Positions 36,260 to 44,926 of a DNA stretch of 64,000 nucleotides are shown here, one piece after another. The stretch spans positions 1 to 64,000 of the forward strand of contig JAFRGL010000012.1 of assembly GCA_017433825.1 (NCBI GenBank), given 5' to 3'. The translations under genes and the position numbers were made by a program. The notes beneath the pieces were generated by a model. It ran no database searches, had not been told where the DNA came from, and worked only from the letters and a program-made list of their open reading frames with translations. Every line of letters begins with the position of its first letter. Position 1 is the stretch's first letter. The stretch is from Eubacterium sp. (GTDB lineage: Bacteria > Bacillota > Clostridia > Lachnospirales > Lachnospiraceae).

Positions 36260-36997
36260 ATGTACAGATTTTTTGTCAGCGGTGAAGCCATAAAGGAAGG
36301 AACGGTTACGATTTCAGGGCCGGATGCCCATCACATCAGGGATGTGCTGCGGATGAAGGCCGGGGATGAGATTTTCGTCTGCACCGGGGATGAACGGGAG
36401 TATACCTGCAGCATAGAGACACTGACGTCCGAAGAGGTTACGGCCCGGATTTCCGACGCGGCAAAAAGCGGCAAAGAGCTGCCCGGACGGATTGTGCTTT
36501 ACCAGTGCCTGCCCAAGGGCGACAAGATGGAAACTGTCATCCAGAAGGCAGTGGAGCTGGGAGCGGCGGAAATCGTGCCTGTACTGTCTTCCCGCTGCGT
36601 TTCCAGACCTGACAGGAAAAAGGCGGAGGGGAAGCTGAAAAGGTGGAATCAGATAGCCGAAGCCGCAGCCAAGCAGGCTAAAAGGATGGTTGTGCCGCAG
36701 GTAGCCGGTATCCTGGATTTCAAAGAAGCGGTAAGCAGGGCTTGCAATTCGGACGTTTGTCTGCTACCTTATGAAAAGTGCGAAAACATGGCGGAAACCA
36801 GGCAGATCCTGAATGCCATACAGTCCGGGAGCAGTATTTCTGTCCTCATCGGGCCGGAAGGCGGTTTTTCCGAAGAAGAGGCAAATGCGGCTGAAAAAGC
36901 AGGCTTTTCAGCCATTTCACTGGGAAGAAGGATTCTGCGCACCGAAACGGCGGGCATGGCAGTGCTGGCCATGCTGGTATTCCTCCTGGACAGATAA
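36260..36997 (+). CDS. rsmE: 16S rRNA (uracil-1498-N3)-methyltransferase
   Basis: SPOUT-family methyltransferase that modifies U1498 of 16S rRNA; 245 residues. The PUA-like N-terminus contains HHIRDVLRMKAGDEI; the knot region has IGPEGGFSEEE and ISLGRRILRTETA. The ATG at 36260 is preferred over an in-frame TTG at 36248, which falls in the hairpin T-run. The ribosome site is weak (TTGGAT), so expression may depend on the hairpin. Confidence 0.93.
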   Translation: MYRFFVSGEAIKEGTVTISGPDAHHIRDVLRMKAGDEIFVCTGDEREYTCSIETLTSEEVTARISDAAKSGKELPGRIVLYQCLPKGDKMETVIQKAVELGAAEIVPVLSSRCVSRPDRKKAEGKLKRWNQIAEAAAKQAKRMVVPQVAGILDFKEAVSRACNSDVCLLPYEKCENMAETRQILNAIQSGSSISVLIGPEGGFSEEEANAAEKAGFSAISLGRRILRTETAGMAVLAMLVFLLDR

Positions 36998-37010
36998 AAG
37001 AGGTTCAAAG

Positions 37011-38171
37011 ATGGAAGTCTATCTGGATCATGCGGCCACCACCTGGGTGTACCCGGAAGCGGCCGGACTGATGAATGATATCATGCTGAAGGATTACGGC
37101 AATCCTTCTTCCCTGCACCGGATGGGGATTGCGGCGGAGCAGTATGTGAGAAATTCGGCCGAAACCATCGCCGGTATACTGAAGGTCCCGGCGAAAAACA
37201 TCTTTTTCACCTCCGGAGGCACCGAGTCCAACAACTGGGCGATCTTCGGCACGGCACGGGCAAAAAGGCATAAGGGAAAACATATCATCACCACTGCTGT
37301 GGAGCATGCGGCGGTTTCTTCCCCGCTGGCCTTTCTTAAGAAGGACGGCTATACCGTGACCACCGTGGGCGTGGACGAAAAAGGCGTGGTTAACGTCGAC
37401 GAGCTGGCGGCAGCCGTTACCCCGGAAACCGTGCTGGTGTCCGTTATGCTGGTGAACAATGAAATCGGAGCCGTCCAGCCCGTAAAAGATGTGTATGAAG
37501 CGGTGCACGCGGTCAATCCGGACACCCTGATTCATGTGGACGCAATCCAGGGCTTCGGAAAAATGGAAATCCGGCCGAAGCAGATGCATATCGATTTCCT
37601 GGCGGTTTCCGGACATAAATTCCACGGCCCGAAGGGCGTGGGTTTCCTGTATATATCCGACCGGGCCATGCCCGGCATGGTGCCGTTAATCTACGGCGGC
37701 GGGCAGCAGTCCGGCATGCGTTCCGGCACCGATAACGTGCCGGGAATTGCAGGCATGGGAAAGGCTGCGCAGCTGGTTTATTCTTCACTGGCGGAAAACC
37801 GGGAGCATATGTTTGCGGTGCGGGAATATCTGATTTCCCGTTTTGACGCCATGGAAAACGTCATTATCCACGGAAGCCGCGGCAGGGACTGCGCGCCGCA
37901 CGTGCTGAACGTGTCTTTTTCGGGGGTGAGGAGCGAGGTTATGCTGCATGCCCTGGAAGACAAGGGCATCTATATCTCGGCAGGAAGCGCCTGCTCCAGC
38001 CATAAGAGGACGCCTTCCGCCACGCTTACCGCCATCGGCTGCAAAAAGGCGGAAACGGAATCCGCCGTCCGCTTCAGTTTCTGTGAGAAGACCACTCTGG
38101 AAGAGGCGGCTTTTGCGGCGGATACGATAGAAGGGCTTTTGGGAACGCTTCGGAAATTTACACGAAGATAA
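37011..38171 (+). CDS. Cysteine desulfurase (NifS/IscS family, NifZ-like partner of ThiI)
   Basis: PLP enzyme of 386 residues that releases sulfur from cysteine. It shows the N-terminal YLDHAATTW, TSGGTESNNWA, the PLP lysine in SGHKFHGPKG, and the persulfide cysteine at residue 328 in SAGSACSS. The ATG at 37011 gives the family start; the frame stays open upstream inside rsmE. thiI starts 18 bases downstream. In Bacillus, NifZ next to ThiI supplies sulfur for 4-thiouridine in tRNA, so that role is the best inference here. Confidence 0.92.
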   Translation: MEVYLDHAATTWVYPEAAGLMNDIMLKDYGNPSSLHRMGIAAEQYVRNSAETIAGILKVPAKNIFFTSGGTESNNWAIFGTARAKRHKGKHIITTAVEHAAVSSPLAFLKKDGYTVTTVGVDEKGVVNVDELAAAVTPETVLVSVMLVNNEIGAVQPVKDVYEAVHAVNPDTLIHVDAIQGFGKMEIRPKQMHIDFLAVSGHKFHGPKGVGFLYISDRAMPGMVPLIYGGGQQSGMRSGTDNVPGIAGMGKAAQLVYSSLAENREHMFAVREYLISRFDAMENVIIHGSRGRDCAPHVLNVSFSGVRSEVMLHALEDKGIYISAGSACSSHKRTPSATLTAIGCKKAETESAVRFSFCEKTTLEEAAFAADTIEGLLGTLRKFTRR

Positions 38172-38189
38172 GAATACGGGGGATATAAG

Positions 38190-39368
38190 ATGGTTCAGGC
38201 ATTTCTGATTAAATACGCCGAAATCGGCATCAAGGGCAAAAACCGCTATGTGTTTGAGGATGCCCTGGTGCAGAATATAAAAACCGCCATGAAGCGGGTA
38301 GAGGGGGATTTTGCCGTTACCAAAGAGAGCGGCAGGATTTACGTTACCGCGAAGACGGATTATGACGAGGAAGAGGCGGTTTCCGCCCTGCAGAAGGTCT
38401 TCGGCATTTCCGGCATCTGCCCGGTGGTCATCGTCGAGGATACCGGCTTTGAAGACCTGGCGGAAGCAGTGGTCAAATATGTGGGGGAGACTTATCCGGA
38501 CCGGCATAAAACCTTCAAGGTCAATGCCCGCCGGGCAGACAAGCATTATCCCCTGGATTCCATGGAACTGAACGCCGAACTGGGAAGCCGTATTCTTGCA
38601 GCCTACCCGGAAATGAAGGTGGATGTCCACAATCCGGAGATTTCCCTCGTGGTGGAGGTGCGGAAGCGCATCTACCTGTATTCACAGGTTATTCCCGGGC
38701 CCGGCGGCATGCCGGTCGGCTGCGGCGGCAAGGCTGTGCTGCTGCTGTCGGGAGGCATCGATTCCCCCGTGGCAGGATATATGATCGCAAAACGCGGCGT
38801 AAGCATCGACGCGGTGTATTTCCATGCGCCGCCCTACACCAGCGACCGCGCAAAACAGAAGGTTGCCGATCTGGCGGATATTATTTCCGCCTATACCGGC
38901 CCGATTAACCTGCATGTGATTAATTTCACGGATATCCAGCTGGCGATATATGAAAAATGCCCACATGACGAACTGACCATTATCATGCGGCGGTATATGA
39001 TGCGGATTGCCGAGGAAATTGCGAAGAAATGCGGCGGAATGGCCCTGGTGACAGGCGAAAGCATAGGCCAGGTTGCCAGCCAGACCATCCAGAGCCTTTC
39101 TGTCACCAACGCAGTCTGCACCCTGCCGGTTTTCCGGCCCCTTATCGCGTTTGACAAGCTGGATATCATTGCGGTATCGGAGAAAATAGGCACCTACGAA
39201 ACATCCGTGCTGCCTTATGAAGACTGCTGCACCATTTTCGTGGCAAAGCACCCGGTAACCAAACCGGTATTAAAGAGCATTGAGAAATCCGAGCGGCACC
39301 TTGCGGACGTCATTGATGACCTGGTGGCTGCCGCCCTGGAAACGGAAGAAGTGATCCGGATCGGCTGA
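38190..39368 (+). CDS. thiI: tRNA 4-thiouridine synthase ThiI (short form)
   Basis: 392 residues: N-terminal ferredoxin-like plus THUMP domain (about 1-165), then a PP-loop adenylation domain with LLSGGIDSPVAGYMI. The rhodanese domain of the enterobacterial enzyme is absent, as in Bacillus, where the neighbouring desulfurase takes over sulfur delivery. The ATG has a GGGGGATATAAG leader. Confidence 0.95.
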   Translation: MVQAFLIKYAEIGIKGKNRYVFEDALVQNIKTAMKRVEGDFAVTKESGRIYVTAKTDYDEEEAVSALQKVFGISGICPVVIVEDTGFEDLAEAVVKYVGETYPDRHKTFKVNARRADKHYPLDSMELNAELGSRILAAYPEMKVDVHNPEISLVVEVRKRIYLYSQVIPGPGGMPVGCGGKAVLLLSGGIDSPVAGYMIAKRGVSIDAVYFHAPPYTSDRAKQKVADLADIISAYTGPINLHVINFTDIQLAIYEKCPHDELTIIMRRYMMRIAEEIAKKCGGMALVTGESIGQVASQTIQSLSVTNAVCTLPVFRPLIAFDKLDIIAVSEKIGTYETSVLPYEDCCTIFVAKHPVTKPVLKSIEKSERHLADVIDDLVAAALETEEVIRIG

Positions 39369-39387
39369 TGCCGGCCGGTTTCAGACA

Positions 39388-39424
39388 ATAAAAAACCGTA
39401 TATGGCGTCAAACCATATACGGTT
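39388..39424 (-). terminator. Terminator of the HPr-like gene, shared stem with the thiI end
   Basis: AACCGTATATGG (39394-39405) and CCATATACGGTT (39413-39424) form a 12-bp stem. On the minus strand it is followed by a TTTTTTATT tract, so it terminates the HPr-like gene. The stem includes the last coding triplets of that gene. On the plus strand it follows thiI but lacks a T-run beyond TTT. Confidence 0.85.
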
Positions 39425-39641
39425 TCAGTACGGCAAGAATCTTTTCCAGTTCTTCTCCCTCACTGTGAATGGAGAGGTCCACCGGCTTCGACAAATCCAG
39501 ACTGAAGATGCCCATGATTGATTTCGCGTCAATGACATATCGGCCGGATACCAGGTCGAAGTCGCATTTGAACCTGGATACTGTGTTTACGAAATCTTTG
39601 ATTTTCCCAATGGAATCAAGGACAACGGGTATGGTTTTCAT
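39408..39641 (-). CDS. HPr-fold protein lacking the phosphorylatable histidine
   Basis: 77 residues that align by length and pattern with the PTS phosphocarrier HPr. The segment SGRYVIDAKSIMGIFSLDLS matches the HPr region around Ser46 (VNGKSIMGVMSL). The N-terminal catalytic motif GLHARPA of true HPr is replaced by SIGKIKDFV, with no histidine at position 15. It therefore cannot pass phosphate from enzyme I. A Crh-like regulatory role is possible, since the SxMG serine is kept. Minus strand; AGGAG lies ahead of the ATG. No PTS genes are in the window. Confidence 0.82.
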   Translation of the reverse strand: MKTIPVVLDSIGKIKDFVNTVSRFKCDFDLVSGRYVIDAKSIMGIFSLDLSKPVDLSIHSEGEELEKILAVLKPYMV

Positions 39642-39666
39642 TTTTTCTTCTCCTGACGGTTTTAGT

Positions 39667-39687
39667 GTAAACAGTTACTCTGTTTAC
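39667..39687. promoter_or_regulatory. Operator-like inverted repeat between divergent HPr-like and mtaB genes
   Basis: GTAAACAG-N5-CTGTTTAC is a perfect 8-bp inverted repeat 26 bases upstream of the HPr-like start codon and 51 bases before mtaB. Its size and symmetry suit a dimeric regulator. No protein can be assigned from sequence alone. Confidence 0.5.
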
Positions 39688-39737
39688 AGCCTTATCTTAA
39701 GTTTTTTTCTCTGGAAAGTCAAGAAAAAAGGAGCAGT

Positions 39738-41042
39738 ATGGGCAAGTTAAAAGCATCGGTCCACAACCTGGGCTGCAAGGTAAATGCCTATGAATCCGAA
39801 GCGGTAATGCAGCTTCTGGAAGAGGCGGGCTATGAAATCGTTCCTTTCAGCGAACCGGCGGATGTGATCGTTATCAATACCTGTACCGTCACGGCGGTTG
39901 CGGATAAGAAAACCCGGCAGATGCTGCACCGGGCCAGACATAAGAATCCGGATGCGGTTATCGCCGCCATGGGCTGCTATGTGGAAATCCACGCGGACGA
40001 CATGGAAAGAAACGAGGATGCGGACATCATTATCGGCAACAACCGCAAGGGAGAACTGGTTTCCCTTCTGGACGGGTATTTCAAAGAGGGAAAGCGCTCG
40101 GTTTTCCTGTCGGAGGACAGGAGCTTAAAGGAATATGAACAGCTGTCCGTTTCGGGGACCATGGCCCATACAAGGGCTTTCATGAAGGTCCAGGACGGCT
40201 GCAACCGTTTCTGCACCTACTGTATCATTCCCTATGCCAGGGGAAGAATCAGAAGCAGGAAGCCGGAAGACGTGCGGGAGGAAACCGTAAGACTGGCCGG
40301 CTCCGGTATCCGGGAAATTGTGCTCACCGGCATTCACTTAAGCTCCTACGGCAGGGAAAAGGACGCGGGTTTCTCGCTGGCGGACCTGGTGGAAACCGTG
40401 GCGGAGGTACCCGGCATCAGCAGAATCCGCCTGGGCTCCCTGGAGCCCGGCATCATTGACGAGGAATTTGTAAAAAGGATATCCGCGCTTCCGCAGGTAT
40501 GCCCGCATTTCCATCTGTCGCTGCAGTCCGGCTGTGACAAAACCCTGAAGAATATGAACCGGGCCTATACGGCCGCAGAATATCTGGAGAAATGCGATAT
40601 GCTGCGGACGTATTTCGACCGGCCGGCGCTGACCACCGACGTGATTGCCGGATTCCCGCAGGAGACGGAGGAGGATTTCGAAGAATCTTATGCTTTCGTG
40701 AAGAAGGCCGGCTTTTTCGAAACCCACATTTTCCCCTATTCGAAGAGGGAAGGCACCCTGGCGGCAAAAATGCCCGGGCAGTGCACGGAAAAGGTGAAAA
40801 AAGAGAGGGTAAAGAGGCTTCTTGCCCTGGATGAGCTGCAGTCACAGGCCTTCCTTACGCAGTCGCTGGGGAAACCGGCCGAAGTGCTGGTGGAGGAATG
40901 CCTTGAGAAAGACGGAAAGACTGTCTGCACCGGCCATACGACGCGGTATGAAAACGTAGTCTTCACGGGCAGCGCGGAAATGAAAAATACGCTGGTGACG
41001 GTTGAACCGTTCAGGGCGGACGTCCGGACCCTTTTCGCGTAA
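39738..41042 (+). CDS. mtaB: tRNA (N6-threonylcarbamoyladenosine-37-C2)-methylthiotransferase MtaB
   Basis: Radical SAM enzyme that converts t6A37 to ms2t6A in tRNA; 434 residues. The N-terminal UPF0004 domain has NLGCKVNAYESEA and the other cluster cysteines (NTCTVT, GCYVE). The radical-SAM cysteines are in CNRFCTYCIIPYARGR. A C-terminal TRAM-like region follows. In Bacillus it directly follows rsmE; here the desulfurase, thiI and the HPr-like gene intervene. The ATG has an AAAGGAG site. Confidence 0.94.
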   Translation: MGKLKASVHNLGCKVNAYESEAVMQLLEEAGYEIVPFSEPADVIVINTCTVTAVADKKTRQMLHRARHKNPDAVIAAMGCYVEIHADDMERNEDADIIIGNNRKGELVSLLDGYFKEGKRSVFLSEDRSLKEYEQLSVSGTMAHTRAFMKVQDGCNRFCTYCIIPYARGRIRSRKPEDVREETVRLAGSGIREIVLTGIHLSSYGREKDAGFSLADLVETVAEVPGISRIRLGSLEPGIIDEEFVKRISALPQVCPHFHLSLQSGCDKTLKNMNRAYTAAEYLEKCDMLRTYFDRPALTTDVIAGFPQETEEDFEESYAFVKKAGFFETHIFPYSKREGTLAAKMPGQCTEKVKKERVKRLLALDELQSQAFLTQSLGKPAEVLVEECLEKDGKTVCTGHTTRYENVVFTGSAEMKNTLVTVEPFRADVRTLFA

Positions 41043-41090
41043 GGCATATCCAGTATAAATAACAGTTTAATCCTGAGGAAAGCATGAGGC

Positions 41091-41119
41091 TTGCATTCTG
41101 TTCAAAAAGAGTCTATAAT
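41091..41119 (+). promoter_or_regulatory. Sigma-A type promoter of the ireB-ruvX-yrzB cluster
   Basis: TTGCAT (41091-41096) and a perfect TATAAT (41114-41119) are separated by 17 bases. The ireB ATG is 83 bases downstream. A short hairpin ATCCC-TTACT-GGGAT (41126-41140) lies at the start of the leader. Confidence 0.75.
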
Positions 41120-41201
41120 AATATAATCCCTTACTGGGATTTAAGCAGCAGACGAAAGTACTTGGCCGCCTTCAAGGGAAAGGAGAAGGAAAGGAGCTTT
41201 C

Positions 41202-41471
41202 ATGGATAAATTTGATACAACAAAATTCGTACCGTTGAACCCCGACACAAACATCTCAGCGAAGAAGGTACTGGAAGCGGTTTACCTGGCCATGCGGGAG
41301 AAAGGATATGACCCGGTCAGCCAGATCGTGGGCTACATCATGTCCGGGGATCCCACATACATCACAAGCTACAACGGCGCCAGAAGCCTGATTATCAAGG
41401 TGGAAAGAGATGAGCTTGTGGAAGAGCTTCTCCGGGAGTATGTCTACAACCGTTCCTGGGAGGAGGAATAA
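41202..41471 (+). CDS. ireB: IreB family regulatory phosphoprotein (UPF0297)
   Basis: 89 residues, the standard length. The conserved [20 protein letters not shown] and [15 protein letters not shown] segments identify the family. In Enterococcus, IreB is a substrate of the IreK Ser/Thr kinase; the N-terminal TTKFVPL region holds candidate threonines. An AAGGAG site precedes the ATG. It lies directly ahead of ruvX and yrzB, as in Bacillus (yrzL-yrrK-yrzB). Confidence 0.94.
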   Translation: MDKFDTTKFVPLNPDTNISAKKVLEAVYLAMREKGYDPVSQIVGYIMSGDPTYITSYNGARSLIIKVERDELVEELLREYVYNRSWEEE

Positions 41472-41472
41472 C

Positions 41473-41934
41473 TTGGGCAGGATACTCGGGCTGGACTATG
41501 GCAGCAAGACCGTGGGCGTGGCCGTTTCAGATCCTTTGGGACTGACCGCCCAGCCGGTGGAAATCATCCGGCGCAAATCCGAAAGCAAGCTGCGTCAGAC
41601 TCTGGCCAGGATTGAGGAGCTGGCGGCCGGCTATGAGATTGAAGAGATTGTACTGGGACTTCCCAGACATATGAATAATGACTTGGGAGACCGGGCGCAG
41701 AAATCCCTCGCATTTAAGGAAATGCTGGAGAAGCGGACCGGTCTTTCCGTTATCATGTGGGATGAACGTCTGAGTTCCGTTGCCGCCCACGAAGCCCTTC
41801 TGGCTGCGGGGGTGAAAGGCCGGGACCATGATAAATATGTGGATGAAGTCGCGGCAGCCTGGTTCCTTCAGGGCTACCTGGACTGGAAGAGCATCCGGAA
41901 TAAGGAAGAAAATGATGCAGAAAACGAAGATTGA
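41473..41934 (+). CDS. ruvX: Holliday junction resolvase-like protein RuvX/YqgF
   Basis: RNase H-fold putative nuclease, 153 residues, involved by family in pre-16S rRNA 5' processing. Features are [19 protein letters not shown] with the catalytic aspartate, [20 protein letters not shown] and the terminal [14 protein letters not shown]. The TTG at 41473 lies five bases after GGAGGA and gives the family N-terminus; the frame's upstream extension overlaps ireB and is rejected. Confidence 0.94.
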   Translation: MGRILGLDYGSKTVGVAVSDPLGLTAQPVEIIRRKSESKLRQTLARIEELAAGYEIEEIVLGLPRHMNNDLGDRAQKSLAFKEMLEKRTGLSVIMWDERLSSVAAHEALLAAGVKGRDHDKYVDEVAAAWFLQGYLDWKSIRNKEENDAENED

Positions 41935-42184
41935 ATTTGAAACCGACGAAGGAACGATTACATTTTTTGTCGAGGAGGAGACGAGGATCGGGGGCACAGC
42001 CTATCTTCTGGTATCCGATTCCGAATCCGACGAGGCAAATGCCTATATATTCAAGGACATATCGGACAGTACCGAAGAGGAAGCCCGGTATGTGGAGGTG
42101 GAAGATCCCGTGGAATTTGATGCGGTGGCCGAAGTCTTCGCGAAAATGCTGGATGATACGGAGGTAACATTTGAAAAAAACTGA
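41912..42184 (+). CDS. yrzB: DUF1292 family protein (YrzB-like)
   Basis: 90 acidic residues. The conserved pattern is [26 protein letters not shown] and YIFKD in the middle, then [19 protein letters not shown]. Function is unknown in the family. The ATG at 41912 (or 41915) overlaps the end of ruvX by about 20 bases, and the end overlaps the RNase J start by 14, so all three are coupled. The frame upstream of 41912 lies in ruvX and is rejected. Confidence 0.88.
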   Translation: MMQKTKIEFETDEGTITFFVEEETRIGGTAYLLVSDSESDEANAYIFKDISDSTEEEARYVEVEDPVEFDAVAEVFAKMLDDTEVTFEKN

Positions 42185-43835
42185 AACAGGCGCGGTAAAG
42201 ATTATACCTTTAGGAGGCCTGGAACTGATAGGAATGAACATTACCGCAATTGAATACGGCGACAGCATTATCGTCGTGGACTGCGGTCTTGCCTTTCCGG
42301 AAGAGGATATGCCCGGTGTGGACCTGGTAATACCCGACGTCACTTATCTGAAGAACAATATAGACAGGGTAAAGGGCTTTATCATAACCCACGGTCACGA
42401 GGACCATATCGGCGCCCTTCCCTATATTTTGAAGGAAATCAAGGTTCCGGTCTATGCCACAAGGCTGACCATGGGCCTGATTGAACATAAACTGGAGGAG
42501 CATAAGCTTCTGGATTCCGTCCGCAGGAAGACCGTTTCCTTCGGACAGATTATCACTCTGGCGGACTTCCATGTGGAGTTCATCAAGACCAACCACAGCA
42601 TTCAGGATGCGGCTGCGCTGGCCATTACCTGTCCGGCGGGCACCCTGGTGCATACCGGGGATTTCAAGGTGGATTATACACCGGTTTACGGAGACGCCAT
42701 CGACCTGCAGAGGCTGGCGGAAATCGGAAGGAAAGGCGTTCTCGCCCTGCTGTGCGACAGCACCAACGCGGAACGGCCCGGTTTTACCATGTCAGAGCGC
42801 ACCCTGCAGAAGACCTTTGACGGGCTTTTTGCGGAAAACGCGGGATCCAGGATCCTGGTGGCCACCTTCGCGTCCAATCTGGACCGGGTGCAGCAGGTTA
42901 TCAATTCCGCCTGCAAATCCGGCCGTAAGGTGGTGGTGGAAGGCCGCAGCATGGTAAACTATGTGGCCATTGCTTCCGAACTGGGTTATCTGAACATCCC
43001 GGACAATACGCTGATCGACATTGACCAGATGAAGAACTATCCGCCGGAGCAGATGGCTGTGGTGACCACCGGCAGCCAGGGCGAGGCCATGGCGGCCCTT
43101 TCCAGGATGGCTTCCGACACCCACAGGAAGATTAAAATCGACAAAAACGACGTGATTATATTCAGCAGCAACCCCATTCCCGGCAACGAAAAAGCCGTTT
43201 CCAGGGTAATTAACGAACTGTCGGAGAAGGGGGCCAAGGTGATTTTCCAGGATGTGCATGTCTCCGGACACGCGCGTCAGGAGGAAATCAAGCTGATTTA
43301 TTCCCTTATCCGGCCGCAGTACGCCGTTCCGGTTCACGGTGAGAGAAGGCATCTGTCAGCCCAGGCGGAAATCGTACGCCAGCTGGGCTACGACGACCGT
43401 CACATCTTCCTGCTGTCCTCCGGCGATGTGCTTTCCCTTACCGAAGAGGAGGGCCGTGTCACCGACCGTGTGCCGATCGGCGCAGTGATGGTGGACGGAC
43501 TGGGCGTAGGCGATGTGGGCAGCGCGGTAATCCGGGACAGGCAGCATCTGGCGGAGGAGGGTATCCTTATCGTGGTGGTGACCCTGGAGAGGGCATCCTA
43601 CGAAGTGCTGGCCGGGCCGGAACTGATTTCCCGCGGCTTTGTCTATGTAAAGGAATCTGAGGACCTGCTGGAAGAGGCCCGCACCGTGGCGCAGGAAGCA
43701 CTGTACGAAAGCCTTTCCAGGAAGCATATAGACTGGAGCAGCATCAAGACAATGCTCCGGGAGGATTTGAGCAGTTTTGTCTGGAACAAAACCGGCAGAA
43801 GACCGATGATTTTACCGATTATCATGGAGGCGTAA
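42171..43835 (+). CDS. rnj: Ribonuclease J
   Basis: Metallo-beta-lactamase/beta-CASP RNase with 5' exo- and endonuclease activity, 554 residues. The metal motif is THGHEDHIGALPY; further ligands are HTGDFKVD and the beta-CASP SGHARQEE and VHGERRHL segments. It begins with TTG at 42171, five bases after GGAGGT. By family it acts in mRNA decay and rRNA maturation. It sits inside the ireB-ruvX-yrzB/mltG cluster, where Bacillus has no RNase J. Confidence 0.95.
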   Translation: MKKTETGAVKIIPLGGLELIGMNITAIEYGDSIIVVDCGLAFPEEDMPGVDLVIPDVTYLKNNIDRVKGFIITHGHEDHIGALPYILKEIKVPVYATRLTMGLIEHKLEEHKLLDSVRRKTVSFGQIITLADFHVEFIKTNHSIQDAAALAITCPAGTLVHTGDFKVDYTPVYGDAIDLQRLAEIGRKGVLALLCDSTNAERPGFTMSERTLQKTFDGLFAENAGSRILVATFASNLDRVQQVINSACKSGRKVVVEGRSMVNYVAIASELGYLNIPDNTLIDIDQMKNYPPEQMAVVTTGSQGEAMAALSRMASDTHRKIKIDKNDVIIFSSNPIPGNEKAVSRVINELSEKGAKVIFQDVHVSGHARQEEIKLIYSLIRPQYAVPVHGERRHLSAQAEIVRQLGYDDRHIFLLSSGDVLSLTEEEGRVTDRVPIGAVMVDGLGVGDVGSAVIRDRQHLAEEGILIVVVTLERASYEVLAGPELISRGFVYVKESEDLLEEARTVAQEALYESLSRKHIDWSSIKTMLREDLSSFVWNKTGRRPMILPIIMEA

Positions 43836-43836
43836 C

Positions 43837-44256
43837 ATGGATTTCCCGAACAGGCTTTCCGGAAAGAACAAGGCATATCAGTTATTTGTAGGAGGGGCGC
43901 GCACCATTCTGTGGGTGCTCATCCTCATCTGCTTTGCGGTGTTCTGCATATTTATAGCCAGGCGCGCCTATTCCATAGGCTTTCAGACCATGGCTTACAC
44001 ACCGGTGTCCGAAGCGCCGGGGCAGATTGTTGTTGTGACTGTTACGGCGGATATGAACGCGAAGGACATCGGCGAGATGCTTGAGCGCAACGGCCTCATC
44101 AACGAATCGGTGACGGCCTTCGTCCTGCAGGAATACATCAGCGAATATCACGGCAAAGAGGTGCCGGGTACTTATACCCTGAATACTTCCATGACCGTGG
44201 ATGAGATGCTGGCCGTCATTTCTCCGGAGCCGGAGGAGGCGGAAAGTGCTGACTGA
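43837..44256 (+). CDS. Short MltG-like membrane protein without the catalytic domain
   Basis: 139 residues. A membrane helix at about residues 25-45 is followed by an extracytoplasmic domain with VVVTVTADMNAKDIGEMLERNGLI and HGKEVPGTYTLNTSMTVDEML, which match the LysM-like N-terminal domain of the endolytic transglycosylase MltG (YceG). The catalytic domain with its Glu is absent and no downstream frame supplies it. The gene sits where Bacillus has mltG (yrrL), so it looks like a reduced mltG. It may bind glycan or regulate another transglycosylase. It starts one base after the RNase J stop. Confidence 0.75.
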   Translation: MDFPNRLSGKNKAYQLFVGGARTILWVLILICFAVFCIFIARRAYSIGFQTMAYTPVSEAPGQIVVVTVTADMNAKDIGEMLERNGLINESVTAFVLQEYISEYHGKEVPGTYTLNTSMTVDEMLAVISPEPEEAESAD

Positions 44257-44887
44257 CGAACGCATAAGCGTCTTTATCCGATCTCTGGACAGGGATTTTC
44301 CTCCTTTTCTGGAAGAAATCTACCGGAGGGCAGAAGAAGGCGGTATTCCGGTGGTGCAAAGGGAGACAGCGGCCTTCCTGTCTGCGATGGTGCGGATAAA
44401 AAAGCCGGGGAGAATCCTGGAAATCGGCACCGCGGTGGGCTTTTCCTCCCTGCTGATGGCTGCGGCCGCAGATGAAAGCTGCCGTATCGTTACCCTGGAG
44501 AATTACAGGAAGCATGCGGACATGGCAGCGGAAAATTTTGAAAAAAGCGGCATGGCAGACCGGATTACGATGATTTTCAATGACGCGGATGAAACCCTGG
44601 ATAAGCTGGAGGGCAGCTTTGATCTGGTCTTCATGGATGCGGCAAAGGCGCAGTACATTCATTTCCTTCCGAAGGTGAAAAGGCTGATGAAGCCCGGCAG
44701 CATCCTGATTGCCGACAACGTGTTTTCGGACGGGGACGTACTGGAATCCCGGTTTGCCGTACGCAGAAGGGATCGTACGATTCACAAAAGACTGCGCGAA
44801 TACCTGCTGGCGGTAAAATCGGATGAACAGCTGGAAACCGCGGTTCTGCCGGTGGGAGACGGCGTAACCTTAAGCGTGATGCTATAA
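44246..44887 (+). CDS. trmR: O-methyltransferase, TrmR-type (tRNA 5-hydroxyuridine methyltransferase)
   Basis: SAM-dependent O-methyltransferase of 213 residues. It contains ILEIGTAVGFSSLLMA, a metal-binding-type LVFMDAAKAQY and LIADNVFSDG. The GTG at 44246 follows GGAGGAGG and overlaps the previous gene by 11 bases. In Bacillus, the TrmR homologue (YrrM) sits between mltG and the U32 genes and makes 5-methoxyuridine at tRNA position 34; the same order holds here. Confidence 0.88.
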   Translation: MLTDERISVFIRSLDRDFPPFLEEIYRRAEEGGIPVVQRETAAFLSAMVRIKKPGRILEIGTAVGFSSLLMAAAADESCRIVTLENYRKHADMAAENFEKSGMADRITMIFNDADETLDKLEGSFDLVFMDAAKAQYIHFLPKVKRLMKPGSILIADNVFSDGDVLESRFAVRRRDRTIHKRLREYLLAVKSDEQLETAVLPVGDGVTLSVML

Positions 44888-44926
44888 AGCCCGCGCGGAG
44901 TTGAACTACTAAAAAGGCGGAAAAAC

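Noticed and set aside
37011..38171. IscS/SUF iron-sulfur cluster operon
   Set aside because: No iscU, sufBCD or scaffold gene is adjacent; the partner is thiI, so tRNA thiolation is more likely.
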